A stretch of DNA of 64,000 nt from Caldifarciminota bacterium (lineage in GTDB: Bacteria > Hydrothermota > Hydrothermia > LBFQ01 > DSFT01), in NCBI GenBank assembly GCA_025060695.1, contig JANXBH010000009.1, positions 1 through 64,000 of the forward strand. Direction: 5' to 3'. Shown piece after piece: positions 30,940 through 41,101 of the stretch. The position numbers and the translations under genes were made by a program. How positions within the stretch are numbered: position 1 is the first letter of the stretch; each line of letters begins with the position of its first letter. The notes under the pieces were generated by a model that did not search any database, had not been told where the DNA came from, and saw only the letters and a program-made list of their open reading frames with translations.

Positions 30940-31884
30940 ATGATATTTAATATCATCAAGGGATTTATATTAGTTTTCGGAGTTCTAACAGGTTCAGCTT
31001 ATATGGTTTGGCTTGAAAGAAGAGTATCGGCATGGATACAAGATAGAATCGGTCCAAACAGAGTTGGGCCTTTTGGACTATTACAACCTCTTGTAGACGT
31101 TGTTAAACTACTATTTAAAGAAGAAATTGTTCCTATTACAGCAGAAAAATTCATTCACTTCCTTGCTCCGGGTATTATAATAGTTAGTGTCATAACCGCA
31201 TCGGTTCTAATTCCTGTAGACCCAAACTTTATTATTACAAATCCAGGTATTGGCATTTTACTCATAATGGGATTAAGCTCACTTTCCGCTTACTCAGTCG
31301 TACTTTCTGGCTTTGCATCACTTACAAAATATCCCGTTTTAGGAAGTCTAAGAGCTTCCGCACAAGTGGTTTCCTATGAAATACCAATAGCACTTAGTGT
31401 TCTTTCAGTTGTCGTTTTATCTAATAGTTTATCTTTAGTGGATATAGTAAACGCTCAAAAAGAAACATGGTTTATATTAATAAATCCTATTGGATTTATA
31501 GTGTTTTTAATTGCTTCCTTTGCAGAAACCAATAGAGCACCATTTGACTTGCCTGAAGCAGAGAGTGAGCTAACAGGTGGTTATCATACTGAGTTTTCAT
31601 CCATGAGATTTGCTTGGTTTTTTGCAGGAGAATACGGACATATTATAATATCATCAGCTGTTATTACTACCTTGTTCTTGGGCGGTTATCATGGTCCAAT
31701 AGCAAGTGGACTTTGGTGGTTTCTTATTAAAGTCTTTATACTTTGCTATATTTTCGTTTGGGTAAGGTGGACATTCCCAAGACTTAGATATGACCAACTT
31801 ATGAAATTCTCATGGAAGCTTCTAATACCAGTCTCACTGATAAATCTACTTATCATTGCATTAGTAAAAATACTACAACTTTAA
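30940..31884 (+). CDS. nuoH: NADH-quinone oxidoreductase subunit H
   Basis: LERRVSAWIQDRIGPNRVGPFGLLQPL, AETNRAPFDLPEAESELTGGYHTEFSSMRFA. Confidence 0.95.
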   Translation: MIFNIIKGFILVFGVLTGSAYMVWLERRVSAWIQDRIGPNRVGPFGLLQPLVDVVKLLFKEEIVPITAEKFIHFLAPGIIIVSVITASVLIPVDPNFIITNPGIGILLIMGLSSLSAYSVVLSGFASLTKYPVLGSLRASAQVVSYEIPIALSVLSVVVLSNSLSLVDIVNAQKETWFILINPIGFIVFLIASFAETNRAPFDLPEAESELTGGYHTEFSSMRFAWFFAGEYGHIIISSAVITTLFLGGYHGPIASGLWWFLIKVFILCYIFVWVRWTFPRLRYDQLMKFSWKLLIPVSLINLLIIALVKILQL

Positions 31885-31896
31885 AATTTAAAAGTC

Positions 31897-33150
31897 ATGC
31901 TTATATGGACAATTATCCTTACCCTTATCATAATAGGTATATTGATATTTGTCCATGAGCTTGGACATTTTCTATTTGCAAAACTATTTAAAGTAAAGGT
32001 TGAGACATTTTCTATTGGATTTGGACCAAGTATATTTTCATTTAAAAAAGGCGAAACAAAATACACAATTTCAATATTACCAATTGGTGGATATGTAAAA
32101 ATGGCTGGAGATGAACCAAGTAGTTATAGTGGACTACCTGATGAATTTTTATCTAAAAAGAACTATCAAAAAATACTTATAGTTTTCGCAGGACCACTAT
32201 TTAATATAATTTTTGGTATTCTTCTATTTTTCCTCGCTTTTAAGTTCTTTGGAGTATCTAATATAAAATCAAACGAAATTTACAAAAGTGAAATTGCACA
32301 AATTCAAAAGGGTGATAAAATAATCCAAGTAAATGATAAACCATTTAAAGGATGGTTTTTTCTTGAAAGAGAAAACCAATACGAGAGCACAAAACTAAAA
32401 GTAGTAAGAGGTATAGATACCTTAATAGTAAACTTAAAAAAGGGTGAAGTATACAAACTAAGACCTAAAATTGAACCTGTTGTAGATAAGGTTTTAGTAG
32501 GATATCCCGCACATAATGCAGGAATTAGAAAAGGAGATAAGATACTGGAAATAGACGGGATAAAGATTGAAGACTGGTCAGATATACATAGTATAGTTGC
32601 AAATAAGGTAAATCAAGAAATAACAATAAAGTATGAAAGAAATAATCAGGTTTTTGAAACAAAATTGAAGGTAAGAGGAGAGATAGTAGACCAGAAAGGA
32701 AGAAAAGAAGGCAAATTAGGAATAATAAGAGAGTTTGAAACATACAGACCAGATGTCTTCTCATCTATAGTTTTTTCTATAGATAGAACAATTAATGCAT
32801 CACTTTTAATTTTTAAGGTAATAATTGGATTATTTACTGGTGAAACTTCACTTAACGTTATTGGTGGTCCTGTCATGGTAGGAAAGACTTTAGGTGAAGG
32901 TGCACAGATGGGAATACAAATGCTTATTTTAATTACTGCACTAATATCTATAAATCTTGCAGTAGTAAATTTACTCCCTATTCCTGCACTTGATGGAAGT
33001 CATATTTTAATATTTCTCATAGAGTCAATTATTAGAAAAAGAATAAATCCAAAACTTTATTTTGCAATTCAGATGACAGGTTTCGTTATTCTTATGGCCC
33101 TAATGTTCATTATTGTAATTTTTGATTTATATAGAATACTTATTCCATGA
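31897..33150 (+). CDS. rseP: RIP site-2 metalloprotease
   Basis: [12 protein letters not shown] zinc motif, PDZ segment, [12 protein letters not shown]. Confidence 0.93.
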   Translation: MLIWTIILTLIIIGILIFVHELGHFLFAKLFKVKVETFSIGFGPSIFSFKKGETKYTISILPIGGYVKMAGDEPSSYSGLPDEFLSKKNYQKILIVFAGPLFNIIFGILLFFLAFKFFGVSNIKSNEIYKSEIAQIQKGDKIIQVNDKPFKGWFFLERENQYESTKLKVVRGIDTLIVNLKKGEVYKLRPKIEPVVDKVLVGYPAHNAGIRKGDKILEIDGIKIEDWSDIHSIVANKVNQEITIKYERNNQVFETKLKVRGEIVDQKGRKEGKLGIIREFETYRPDVFSSIVFSIDRTINASLLIFKVIIGLFTGETSLNVIGGPVMVGKTLGEGAQMGIQMLILITALISINLAVVNLLPIPALDGSHILIFLIESIIRKRINPKLYFAIQMTGFVILMALMFIIVIFDLYRILIP

Positions 33151-34145
33151 AAGTTTCCGAAATTTCAAAATATGTAAATAAGCAATTTGAAGGAGAAGAT
33201 ATTGATATTTCTTATGTAAGGGATATTAAGGATGCGGATGAAAAATCATTGGTATTTTTATTTGATAAAAAAAATGATATTGAGAAAAGCGTAGGTCTTG
33301 TAATTAGCACTATAAAGCCCGAAAGATTAAAATATAAATCCATAATAATAGTAGAGGACATAAAATTAGCTATGATAGACATATTAAAATTATTTGATTG
33401 GCATAAGTCCTCAAATAAAGGTTATATATCAGAAAAAGCCAAAGTAGAAGAAAATGTTGAAATTGGAGAGAATACCACAATCATGGATTTCTCTTATATA
33501 TCAAGCAATTCAAAAATAGGAAAAAACTGCCTAATTTATCCTTTTGTATTTATAGGTGAAAATGTAAAAATCGGAGATAATTGTATAATATATCCCCACG
33601 TATACATAGGTGAGAATTGTATAGTTGGGAACAATGTAATACTTCACTCAGGAGTAAAGATTGGAGCAGATGGTTTTGGATACTACAAGAATAGAAAAGT
33701 TCCCCAAATAGGAAATGTAATAATTGAAGATAGCGTTGAAATTGGTGCAAATACTTGTATTGATAGAGCTACGATTTCAAGCACTATTATTATGGAGGGA
33801 ACGAAGATAGACAATTTGGTTCAAATAGCACACAATGTTATTATTGGGAAAAATTGCTATATTGCTTCACAAACAGGTATAGCAGGTAGTAGCAAAATTG
33901 GAAATAATGTAATAATTGCTGGACAGGTAGGCATAGCTGATCATACCATTGTTGAAGATAATGTAATTTTACTTGCAAAAACTGGAGTAAATGGAACATT
34001 GAAAGCGAATAATATTTACGGGAGTGCCTTACCTCCCTTTGAAAGAAACCAATACTTAAGATTAATAAACATTATAAAGAAATTACCTGAAATCTACGAA
34101 GTATTCAAAAGGCTAATTTCTTCAAACAGAGAAGAATCCAAGTAA
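33147..34145 (+). CDS. lpxD: UDP-3-O-acylglucosamine N-acyltransferase
   Basis: Hexapeptide repeats; [32 protein letters not shown]. Confidence 0.92.
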   Translation: MKVSEISKYVNKQFEGEDIDISYVRDIKDADEKSLVFLFDKKNDIEKSVGLVISTIKPERLKYKSIIIVEDIKLAMIDILKLFDWHKSSNKGYISEKAKVEENVEIGENTTIMDFSYISSNSKIGKNCLIYPFVFIGENVKIGDNCIIYPHVYIGENCIVGNNVILHSGVKIGADGFGYYKNRKVPQIGNVIIEDSVEIGANTCIDRATISSTIIMEGTKIDNLVQIAHNVIIGKNCYIASQTGIAGSSKIGNNVIIAGQVGIADHTIVEDNVILLAKTGVNGTLKANNIYGSALPPFERNQYLRLINIIKKLPEIYEVFKRLISSNREESK

Positions 34146-36022
34146 AAACTATAATACTTATCATCTACGATAATATCATAACCATCTACAAAATATATAT
34201 AATCTTTATAATTCATAGAGCCATAGAAGTTATTACCTCTTTTAACAATATATCCATTTTCAAATGCCAAGAATTCCAAGTCAGACTCTATATTACACTT
34301 ATCACTCATAGAACCCTTTGTTTTTATTTGAGATTTTAAAGAACCGTCCTTATGATATGTGGATATTTTCCCATTTTCATAAACTATAGATACATAGTCA
34401 TCAAACCTTTCAATGTACTTAATAGGTTTTGATATATCCCTTGAAAGAACTTGCTCTACTTCCCAAAAAGGTGTAAATATCAAGATGCCATCACCATCTA
34501 CTATAAGAATATATTTTTTATATGGAGAAATAACCTTTATTTCACTACCTGAAACTTTATATTCTTTGTGTATTGATAAATCGTTTAAATTCAGAAATTT
34601 CACGATGCCTTCCTTTGTGCCCAAAATAACCTCTCGGTTATATATTAAATAAGAAGACACATTCAGATCATAACTTGTCTGAACTTGACCATTTAATTTA
34701 CAAACATCAAATTTTTCATTATAAAATAAAATCAAGTAATTTCCTGTCCATACAAAATCCTTAATATTTACTTTTAGAGTGTGTAGTTCAGAAAAATCGT
34801 TGGCGCTTACAACTTTTAACACTCCATCATCTGCATATGCGAACAAGTAATTGTCATATAACTTTACTTTTACTACATTACCCTTAGAAATGGGAATTTT
34901 CCTATATTCCTTGAAAGTATTAAAGGTTTTAAAAAGCAATTTATCTCTTAACTTGTATACTATTAAATATCCGTTAGAACCTACTACTACATAATTTTCA
35001 TTAAAGTCAATACTATAAACCACTTCATTTATGGAACTAATACTTTTCATCTTTAAATCTCCCAAGTCCAACAATTTCAAACTATTCAGCTTATCAACAC
35101 TAATCATAAGATTGTTTCTAAATGAAAATGCCACTTCATCTGAAAGTGAAATCACTACTGATCTTTTTTCAAAATCGTAGAGGTAAAGAATATTATCTTT
35201 CATAGCAATATAGCTTTCAAGTGCAAAGACTATATTTTCTGTCGTAAAGTCTATTTTATAAATATTTGAGAAAGCTCTTTCATTTTCCTTGGCATAAAAT
35301 ATCTGCCCTTCATGAACAATTACAAAATATTCATTTATATCAATCTTTGTACGTTGCTGAGGTAGTTTTTCATAGACATCCGCTAAGTCATAAACTACTT
35401 CATTGTCAGATATTCTTATACCTTGCTTTATTTTTCCATAGAATACATAAACGATATCTCCATTAGATTCTAAAGCCTCAATTTTATAGGGAAAAACTTT
35501 TTCAGTTATCTTTGTCTCAGATTTAATATTATAAACGATAAGTTTTTCACCTAATGCATAATATAGATAATCTCCAAGGACTTCGTATGGTCCATAGCCT
35601 GCATTCAATACCCCTATTTCCTTTAGAAAGTAAAAATAGTTATCGTAATAAATCCAAAACCTTACTAATCCATCTTCACCTCTACTATAAAGTAGATTAT
35701 CCTTGAATTTTATATCTTTATAAAAACTTCCTTTTGGAAATTTAAACTTTAAAACGGGATAAGAAAACCCCTGCTTTTTAAGGTTTTCTATAAGTTCTTG
35801 CGATATTATACCATTTAGAACCTCAGAAGCTGATAAATCAATAGAAAGAGCTCCTTTTAGTAAACTATAAAAACCACCTAAGACCTTATTAGTATCTATA
35901 CCCATCTCCTTAGATAGAATTTCTGCAACAACTTGCATCCTTATGGAACTTCCCATATATAAATTATAGTACTCTACAAATCTTTCTATAAAGGCTTTCT
36001 CCCAATCGTTTAGCTTTATCAT
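34094..36022 (-). CDS. Hypothetical protein with beta-propeller-like repeats and a helical N-terminal domain
   Basis: Long ORF with repeating short beta-rich units; no catalytic motif recognised. Confidence 0.55.
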   Translation of the reverse strand: MIKLNDWEKAFIERFVEYYNLYMGSSIRMQVVAEILSKEMGIDTNKVLGGFYSLLKGALSIDLSASEVLNGIISQELIENLKKQGFSYPVLKFKFPKGSFYKDIKFKDNLLYSRGEDGLVRFWIYYDNYFYFLKEIGVLNAGYGPYEVLGDYLYYALGEKLIVYNIKSETKITEKVFPYKIEALESNGDIVYVFYGKIKQGIRISDNEVVYDLADVYEKLPQQRTKIDINEYFVIVHEGQIFYAKENERAFSNIYKIDFTTENIVFALESYIAMKDNILYLYDFEKRSVVISLSDEVAFSFRNNLMISVDKLNSLKLLDLGDLKMKSISSINEVVYSIDFNENYVVVGSNGYLIVYKLRDKLLFKTFNTFKEYRKIPISKGNVVKVKLYDNYLFAYADDGVLKVVSANDFSELHTLKVNIKDFVWTGNYLILFYNEKFDVCKLNGQVQTSYDLNVSSYLIYNREVILGTKEGIVKFLNLNDLSIHKEYKVSGSEIKVISPYKKYILIVDGDGILIFTPFWEVEQVLSRDISKPIKYIERFDDYVSIVYENGKISTYHKDGSLKSQIKTKGSMSDKCNIESDLEFLAFENGYIVKRGNNFYGSMNYKDYIYFVDGYDIIVDDKYYSFYLDSSLFEEISLLNTS

Positions 36023-37014
36023 ATTTCACCTCCCATTTTAACTATAACCTTAATGGCCTCTGGTTTTTTTGCAGTTTTAAATGCTTGGTCTATTTCATTA
36101 AAATTAAATCTATGGGTTATAAGTTCTGATGGTCTTATTAAGCCTGATACAATTAAATTTAGAGCTATCCTTGTATCAAGCGGTCCTGAGGAATAACTTG
36201 GAATTATAGATATTTCATTAAAATAAATATAGTTTACATCTAAGTCTAATGTTTCAGAAGGAGGAGTTGGAGCAAATAGTATAATTTTTCCTCCTCTATC
36301 AACGATTTTTAAAGAAAATCTTATTGCATCAATCGAAGGGGGACCAACTACAACTATATTAAACTTTTCCTTATAATCAAAATTTTCTGGGTGAAATACC
36401 TCATCTAATCCTGACCAATTAGTTCCTAAAGTTCTTCTATTTTCGTAAAAATCAAAACCCACAACTTTACCTACTCCAAATTGTTTCAACAACTTTGCAT
36501 TTAAAAGACCCATAAATCCAAGACCTATTACCGCTACTTTATCTAAGTAAGTTATTTTTAGTTTTCTTATTGCTTTTACTGAACAAGCAAGCGGTTCTAT
36601 TAAAGCAGCGTCTTCATCACTCACAAAATCAGGAATTTTTAAAATATCTGTTTTATATATATTCTCAGGAACACTTATTATTTCACTAAAGCCACCAGGA
36701 TATATTTTATTTTTTCTCCAGATATCACAGGAAGTATATTCTTCGCGCTTGCAATAAATACATTGCATACACGGACCATGATGATGAACAAAAACTCTAT
36801 CTCCTATGGAAAAATTATGTATATGTTCTGGAAGTTTTATTATTCTGCCGACAATTTCATGACCCGGCGTATAGGGAGATTTGGACTTGACGTACCATTC
36901 CATTAGCTCTCCAGTGCAAATTCCACACAGAGTAACTTTAACTAAAAATTCATCATATATTGCCTCTTCAAGAAAACGCAGATCATCATATCCATTAAAT
37001 AATAAATATTTCAA
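36019..37014 (-). CDS. Zinc-containing alcohol/threonine/sorbitol dehydrogenase family
   Basis: CGICTGE, TPGHEIVGRII, GDRVFVHHHGPCMQCIYCKREEYTSC. Confidence 0.88.
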   Translation of the reverse strand: MKYLLFNGYDDLRFLEEAIYDEFLVKVTLCGICTGELMEWYVKSKSPYTPGHEIVGRIIKLPEHIHNFSIGDRVFVHHHGPCMQCIYCKREEYTSCDIWRKNKIYPGGFSEIISVPENIYKTDILKIPDFVSDEDAALIEPLACSVKAIRKLKITYLDKVAVIGLGFMGLLNAKLLKQFGVGKVVGFDFYENRRTLGTNWSGLDEVFHPENFDYKEKFNIVVVGPPSIDAIRFSLKIVDRGGKIILFAPTPPSETLDLDVNYIYFNEISIIPSYSSGPLDTRIALNLIVSGLIRPSELITHRFNFNEIDQAFKTAKKPEAIKVIVKMGGEI

Positions 37015-37487
37015 TGATTTTCTTTTAATGCGTTAATTATTTGCTGTTCAAACCATTCTTTTGGACGATAGCCTACAGCTTTTGATTTTATTCTTCTATC
37101 CTTACCAATTATAAATGTAGTGGGAAGACCAGTAATACCTCCAAATAAGTTTTCTATTTTTTCATCGGAATAACCAATAGTATAGTTTATACCCATGGAC
37201 TTTGCAAACTCTATAACCTTATCCGGCTCTTCATTAACGTTCAATCCTATAAATTTTACTTCATTTTTATATTTTTCTTGAAGTTCTATAAAGTGAGGTA
37301 TTTCTTTTAAACAAGGGGGACACCACGTCGCCCAAAAATCCACAACTAAAACCTTCCCATCAAAATTAGACGTTTTTACTAAATTACCATGCACAGTTTT
37401 AAACTCAAAGTATATTTTTTCCTCTTTAGTATTTACTTTATTACAATTTAATACAAAAAGTAGAGCAAAAAGGATACGGTTTATCAC
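37011..37487 (-). CDS. TlpA/ResA-like thioredoxin-fold lipoprotein
   Basis: VVDFWATWCPPCLKEIPHF; N-terminal LLFVLNC lipobox-like. Confidence 0.88.
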   Translation of the reverse strand: MINRILFALLFVLNCNKVNTKEEKIYFEFKTVHGNLVKTSNFDGKVLVVDFWATWCPPCLKEIPHFIELQEKYKNEVKFIGLNVNEEPDKVIEFAKSMGINYTIGYSDEKIENLFGGITGLPTTFIIGKDRRIKSKAVGYRPKEWFEQQIINALKENH

Positions 37488-37490
37488 CTT

Positions 37491-38405
37491 TTACTTAAAT
37501 TTAAATACAATTTTTTCTAACTTTATTCCTCCTCCTTCATAATAACCAGGCTTTAGAACAAGGTTTCCTTCTTCAACAGGTAGTCTAGACATTATAAACT
37601 GCCTTAACATTCTCATTCTTTCCTCCATTACAGCCATACCTTCTGGGCTTGGATAATAAGTTATTTCAATAGGGGAAGTCCAAGGATAGTTTTCCTTCAA
37701 TATATTTAAAGCTTCAATTATTCTATCTTCTTGACCCTCTCTAAATACCGCAAAACCTCTCTCAAATACGTCTCCAATATCTACTATAGTGTATTTATAT
37801 CCGCCCTCTTCATAGTAATAGCCCTTTACTGAAAATGGCTTACTTAGTTCCCTTCTTGTTTCTCTCCCATCAGAAACTGTAATTCTATAGTGGAATAATT
37901 GTCCAGGTTCTGTTACCGCTTTTCCTTTAGTATCTTTTCCATCCCAATAAACGAATTCTGGTAACTTACCCTTACCTGAATACTCTTTTAGCTTATTACC
38001 CCAAGAGTCATAGATTTCTATCTTCCATTCTTTTACGTTTTTATACTTTTTGTTGAATTCACCGACATTAAGAGGAATATCCTTATAGACATTTATAGGG
38101 AAAATAGGCTGTCTTATAAATAAATTTTCAAGTTTGATTACTTTCCTAATTTCATCTTCTATAGTTTTTGGAAGTCTGAGTTCTAATTTCCTTTCCTTTC
38201 TATATAAAAGTGAGTCAATTGGCTCAAATGGCTCAAGAGAAACGTCAGTTATTGGCTTTAAAGCATCATCTATGGAATACTCTGCTTTCTCAACTACTTC
38301 TTCCTCTTGTTCTGTACCCGCACCCTGACCCGTTGGAGCTTCCTGACCTTGAGACATAAGTATTCCTATAAATCCAAATAATATTAAAATCTTAAAGATT
38401 CTCAT
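37491..38405 (-). CDS. Secreted protein with FlgD-like Ig domain (envelope-associated)
   Basis: WKIEIYDSWGNKLKEYSGKGKLPEFVYWDGKDTKGKAV; signal peptide MRIFKILILFGFIGILMS. Confidence 0.6.
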   Translation of the reverse strand: MRIFKILILFGFIGILMSQGQEAPTGQGAGTEQEEEVVEKAEYSIDDALKPITDVSLEPFEPIDSLLYRKERKLELRLPKTIEDEIRKVIKLENLFIRQPIFPINVYKDIPLNVGEFNKKYKNVKEWKIEIYDSWGNKLKEYSGKGKLPEFVYWDGKDTKGKAVTEPGQLFHYRITVSDGRETRRELSKPFSVKGYYYEEGGYKYTIVDIGDVFERGFAVFREGQEDRIIEALNILKENYPWTSPIEITYYPSPEGMAVMEERMRMLRQFIMSRLPVEEGNLVLKPGYYEGGGIKLEKIVFKFK

Positions 38406-38417
38406 AATTATAACCTC

Positions 38418-39542
38418 TTACGTTAAAACAAACCTTACAGTTAATCTTCCTTTTTCCTCTGCTTTACCGGGTTTTGGAGCAAACTTCCATTGACTTAGTG
38501 CCTGAATTGCAGAATTATCCAAGTCGGGATATCCAGATGACCTTATTACCTGTATGTTAAATACACTTCCATTAGCATCTACTGAAAACGAAAGCACAAC
38601 AGTTCCTTCCCAACCCTGCTGTTTTGCCCTCTTTGGATATACAGGTTTTACTCTATTTAGAATTTGTCTATTCGCTACTTCTCCTTCTAACTGCATACCA
38701 GCAGGTGAAGAAACACTAGCTACTTCTTGGACTGCAGGAGCAGTTACTGTAGGCTTACTCACCTCAATCTTAACTTCACTCGCAAGACTTGGGTTTTGGG
38801 CTAAGCTAACCGCTTTTCCGCCTCCTCCTATTCCACCTCCCACGTCAGTTCCAAGACCAAGACCTCCACTTGCTCCACCTTCAATACCTCCACCGAGTGA
38901 TATAGCAGGAACTGCTTCCTGTGATAATATATCAGATATACTTGCTCCCCTACCTGTCACACCTACCACTACGTCAGCCACACCAACATCAGCCAAGTTA
39001 GCAGAACTTATATCTATTTCGGCTTGTAAATTAGCTATACCTTCTATATTCATTTTATTTAAATCAACCTTAACGTCAAGTTGCTCAGTTTGAATAGAAG
39101 GTGAACTAAGTAGTCTTGGATCTATGTTTACATTAATATCAAGTTTTGGACCTCCTCCAAGACCAGGGGTAGGCTTTGGTAATTCTGTAGATTGCGTTTG
39201 AAGCTTAGGACTTAAATCTATTTTCTTTTGATCACCTGGCTTATCATCTTTCTTTGCTGTTTCTTGTTGTTTCTTCGGTTCCTCTTTCTTCTGGACTTCT
39301 TTCTTCATTTGTTCAACTTTTCTTTGGAGTTTAGGATTGATAAATTTACTCTTCATCGCTCTTTCTTCAAGTAGTTGTATTTCTCTTAATCTAGCTTCTT
39401 CAATCGCCCTAGCTATTTGACTCCTTAAAGTCCAAAGGATGCCTGCATGTATCAAGATAGCAAATAGAAGGAATATTATGAACCTTTTCTTTGAACCCTT
39501 GTCTTCTTGCCACTCTGGCAAAACCACTTGTCTCTCTCTCAT
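38418..39542 (-). CDS. TonB-family energy transducer
   Basis: N-terminal TM; C-terminal VYPKRAKQQGWEGTVVLSFSVDANGSV...DLDNSAIQALSQWKF. Confidence 0.9.
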   Translation of the reverse strand: MRERQVVLPEWQEDKGSKKRFIIFLLFAILIHAGILWTLRSQIARAIEEARLREIQLLEERAMKSKFINPKLQRKVEQMKKEVQKKEEPKKQQETAKKDDKPGDQKKIDLSPKLQTQSTELPKPTPGLGGGPKLDINVNIDPRLLSSPSIQTEQLDVKVDLNKMNIEGIANLQAEIDISSANLADVGVADVVVGVTGRGASISDILSQEAVPAISLGGGIEGGASGGLGLGTDVGGGIGGGGKAVSLAQNPSLASEVKIEVSKPTVTAPAVQEVASVSSPAGMQLEGEVANRQILNRVKPVYPKRAKQQGWEGTVVLSFSVDANGSVFNIQVIRSSGYPDLDNSAIQALSQWKFAPKPGKAEEKGRLTVRFVLT

Positions 39543-39552
39543 ATTCTACCTC

Positions 39553-39984
39553 CTATGTTTTCTTAACAACTGCCAACGTTATTCTCTTACTACCACCTCT
39601 TTTTACTGCGTCAATAGTATTTAAAACTGTTTGCCAGTCAACTGATTTATCTGCTCTTATTACAACTAATTGTTCTCCAAGTTCCGCATCTGGATTTTTT
39701 GCTTTATATTCTTCCTGCGCTGATTTTATAAGTTGAACTAATTCTTGCAAACTCACCTGTTTGTCTTTTAAATATACAGTTTTATCTTTCTTTATAGAGA
39801 CTGCCAAGCTTTGCTCTAAATCAGCCTCTATAACTCTTGCTTTTGGAACTTCAACCTCTACACTAGTACTCTGAAACATCTGCTTTGACGCAATAATCAA
39901 CGTTATGAAAATGAATGCAAATATATTAGCAAGGTTAAATACCGCTTGTGCTACTTCTCCTTCTCCACCTTTTGCCTTGGCCAT
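39553..39984 (-). CDS. ExbD/TolR-like protein 2 (TM lacks the conserved Asp)
   Basis: Single TM NLANIFAFIFITLIIAS, periplasmic VVIRADKSVDWQTVLNTIDAVK. Confidence 0.75.
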   Translation of the reverse strand: MAKAKGGEGEVAQAVFNLANIFAFIFITLIIASKQMFQSTSVEVEVPKARVIEADLEQSLAVSIKKDKTVYLKDKQVSLQELVQLIKSAQEEYKAKNPDAELGEQLVVIRADKSVDWQTVLNTIDAVKRGGSKRITLAVVKKT

Positions 39985-39987
39985 AAT

Positions 39988-40422
39988 TTAACCTCCCCTC
40001 TTCATTATCAAAACATCACCCGCTCCTTTACTTTTTAGAAAATCGATCATTTGAACAACATTTTCATAAACAACTTCAGGATCAGCAGACAGTAAGGCAT
40101 TTTTTTCTATACTTCTAGCTAATAACTTTGGTACAAGGTCTTCAAGTTGTTCCTGAGTAACAGGTTTTTTATTTAACTCAATTATTCCGTCTGCTCTCAT
40201 ATGTATACTAACCTTTACGTCAGTTTTAACTTGTTTTTGTTGTATAGGTCTATTTAACTTAGCAGCCATTGACCTACTTATAAAAATTCCAGATTCTACA
40301 ATAAATGGAATAGTTAGAACGAAAACCTTAACCAAAGAACCCATTACATCTGTCAAAGAAATGAGGCCCGCTGCTGGGACCTCTGCTTCAACACTACCGT
40401 GTTCTAACCTTCTTTTTGGCAT
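39988..40422 (-). CDS. ExbD/TolR-like protein 1
   Basis: SLTDVMGSLVKVFVLTIPFIVES TM with Asp; periplasmic LLSADPEVVYENVVQMIDFLKSKG. Confidence 0.78.
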   Translation of the reverse strand: MPKRRLEHGSVEAEVPAAGLISLTDVMGSLVKVFVLTIPFIVESGIFISRSMAAKLNRPIQQKQVKTDVKVSIHMRADGIIELNKKPVTQEQLEDLVPKLLARSIEKNALLSADPEVVYENVVQMIDFLKSKGAGDVLIMKRGG

Positions 40423-40427
40423 TTAAA

Positions 40428-41084
40428 TCACCCCCTCGCAGTCTGATACTCTTTCAAAATAACTAAAAATTCTTGAACAGATGCTTCTATTCTTGAAATA
40501 AGAACCTCTACACTTCTATTGAAAATATTAAAGAAAATTATTGCCAAAACTGCTATTATTAGACCTGTCCAAGTAGCAACAAGCGACGTAGAAATACCTT
40601 CTCCTACAACTTCAGGACCACCTGTTCCAGTTACCGCTATCTCGTGGAATGCGTGAATAAGACCATCAACTGTTCCAAATAGACCAAGAAGAGGAGCCAA
40701 AACGCTTATAACACTAATTGCAGTTAATCTCTGGGTTAATCTATCTTTCTCGTTGAGTATTCTTGCATACATTAACTTTTCCACTTCCTCAGGAGGTAGT
40801 TCTGCGTTTTGAAGACCTACTCTTAGAACATTTCTTACAGGAGTATCTGCATCTCCTAATCTCTTCATTGCACCTTCAATATCACCTTCCCTTAGATGAG
40901 TAAGAGTTTCCTTTACTATCCTATTGGCATCAGCCTCCTTCCTTCTGTTATAAGCTATAAATCTCTCTATAATAAGAGCTATGAGAAGTATGGAAACAAC
41001 AAGCAATATGAACATCGGGAAACTTGAGAAGTAGGTTTTGGGTCCTACCACACCATCCCAAACTGCATATAGTTTAAATATCAT
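40428..41084 (-). CDS. ExbB/TolQ/MotA proton-channel family protein
   Basis: LAPLLGLFGTVDGLIHAFHEIA ... GISTSLVATWTGLIIAVLAIIFFN. Confidence 0.93.
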   Translation of the reverse strand: MIFKLYAVWDGVVGPKTYFSSFPMFILLVVSILLIALIIERFIAYNRRKEADANRIVKETLTHLREGDIEGAMKRLGDADTPVRNVLRVGLQNAELPPEEVEKLMYARILNEKDRLTQRLTAISVISVLAPLLGLFGTVDGLIHAFHEIAVTGTGGPEVVGEGISTSLVATWTGLIIAVLAIIFFNIFNRSVEVLISRIEASVQEFLVILKEYQTARG

Positions 41085-41101
41085 CCTCTCGCACCTCCTT
41101 T

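Noticed and set aside
38554-39093. Plus-strand 179-aa ORF opposite tonB
   Set aside because: Shadow of the Pro/Gly/Ala-rich tonB coding region; no start context and no recognisable family.
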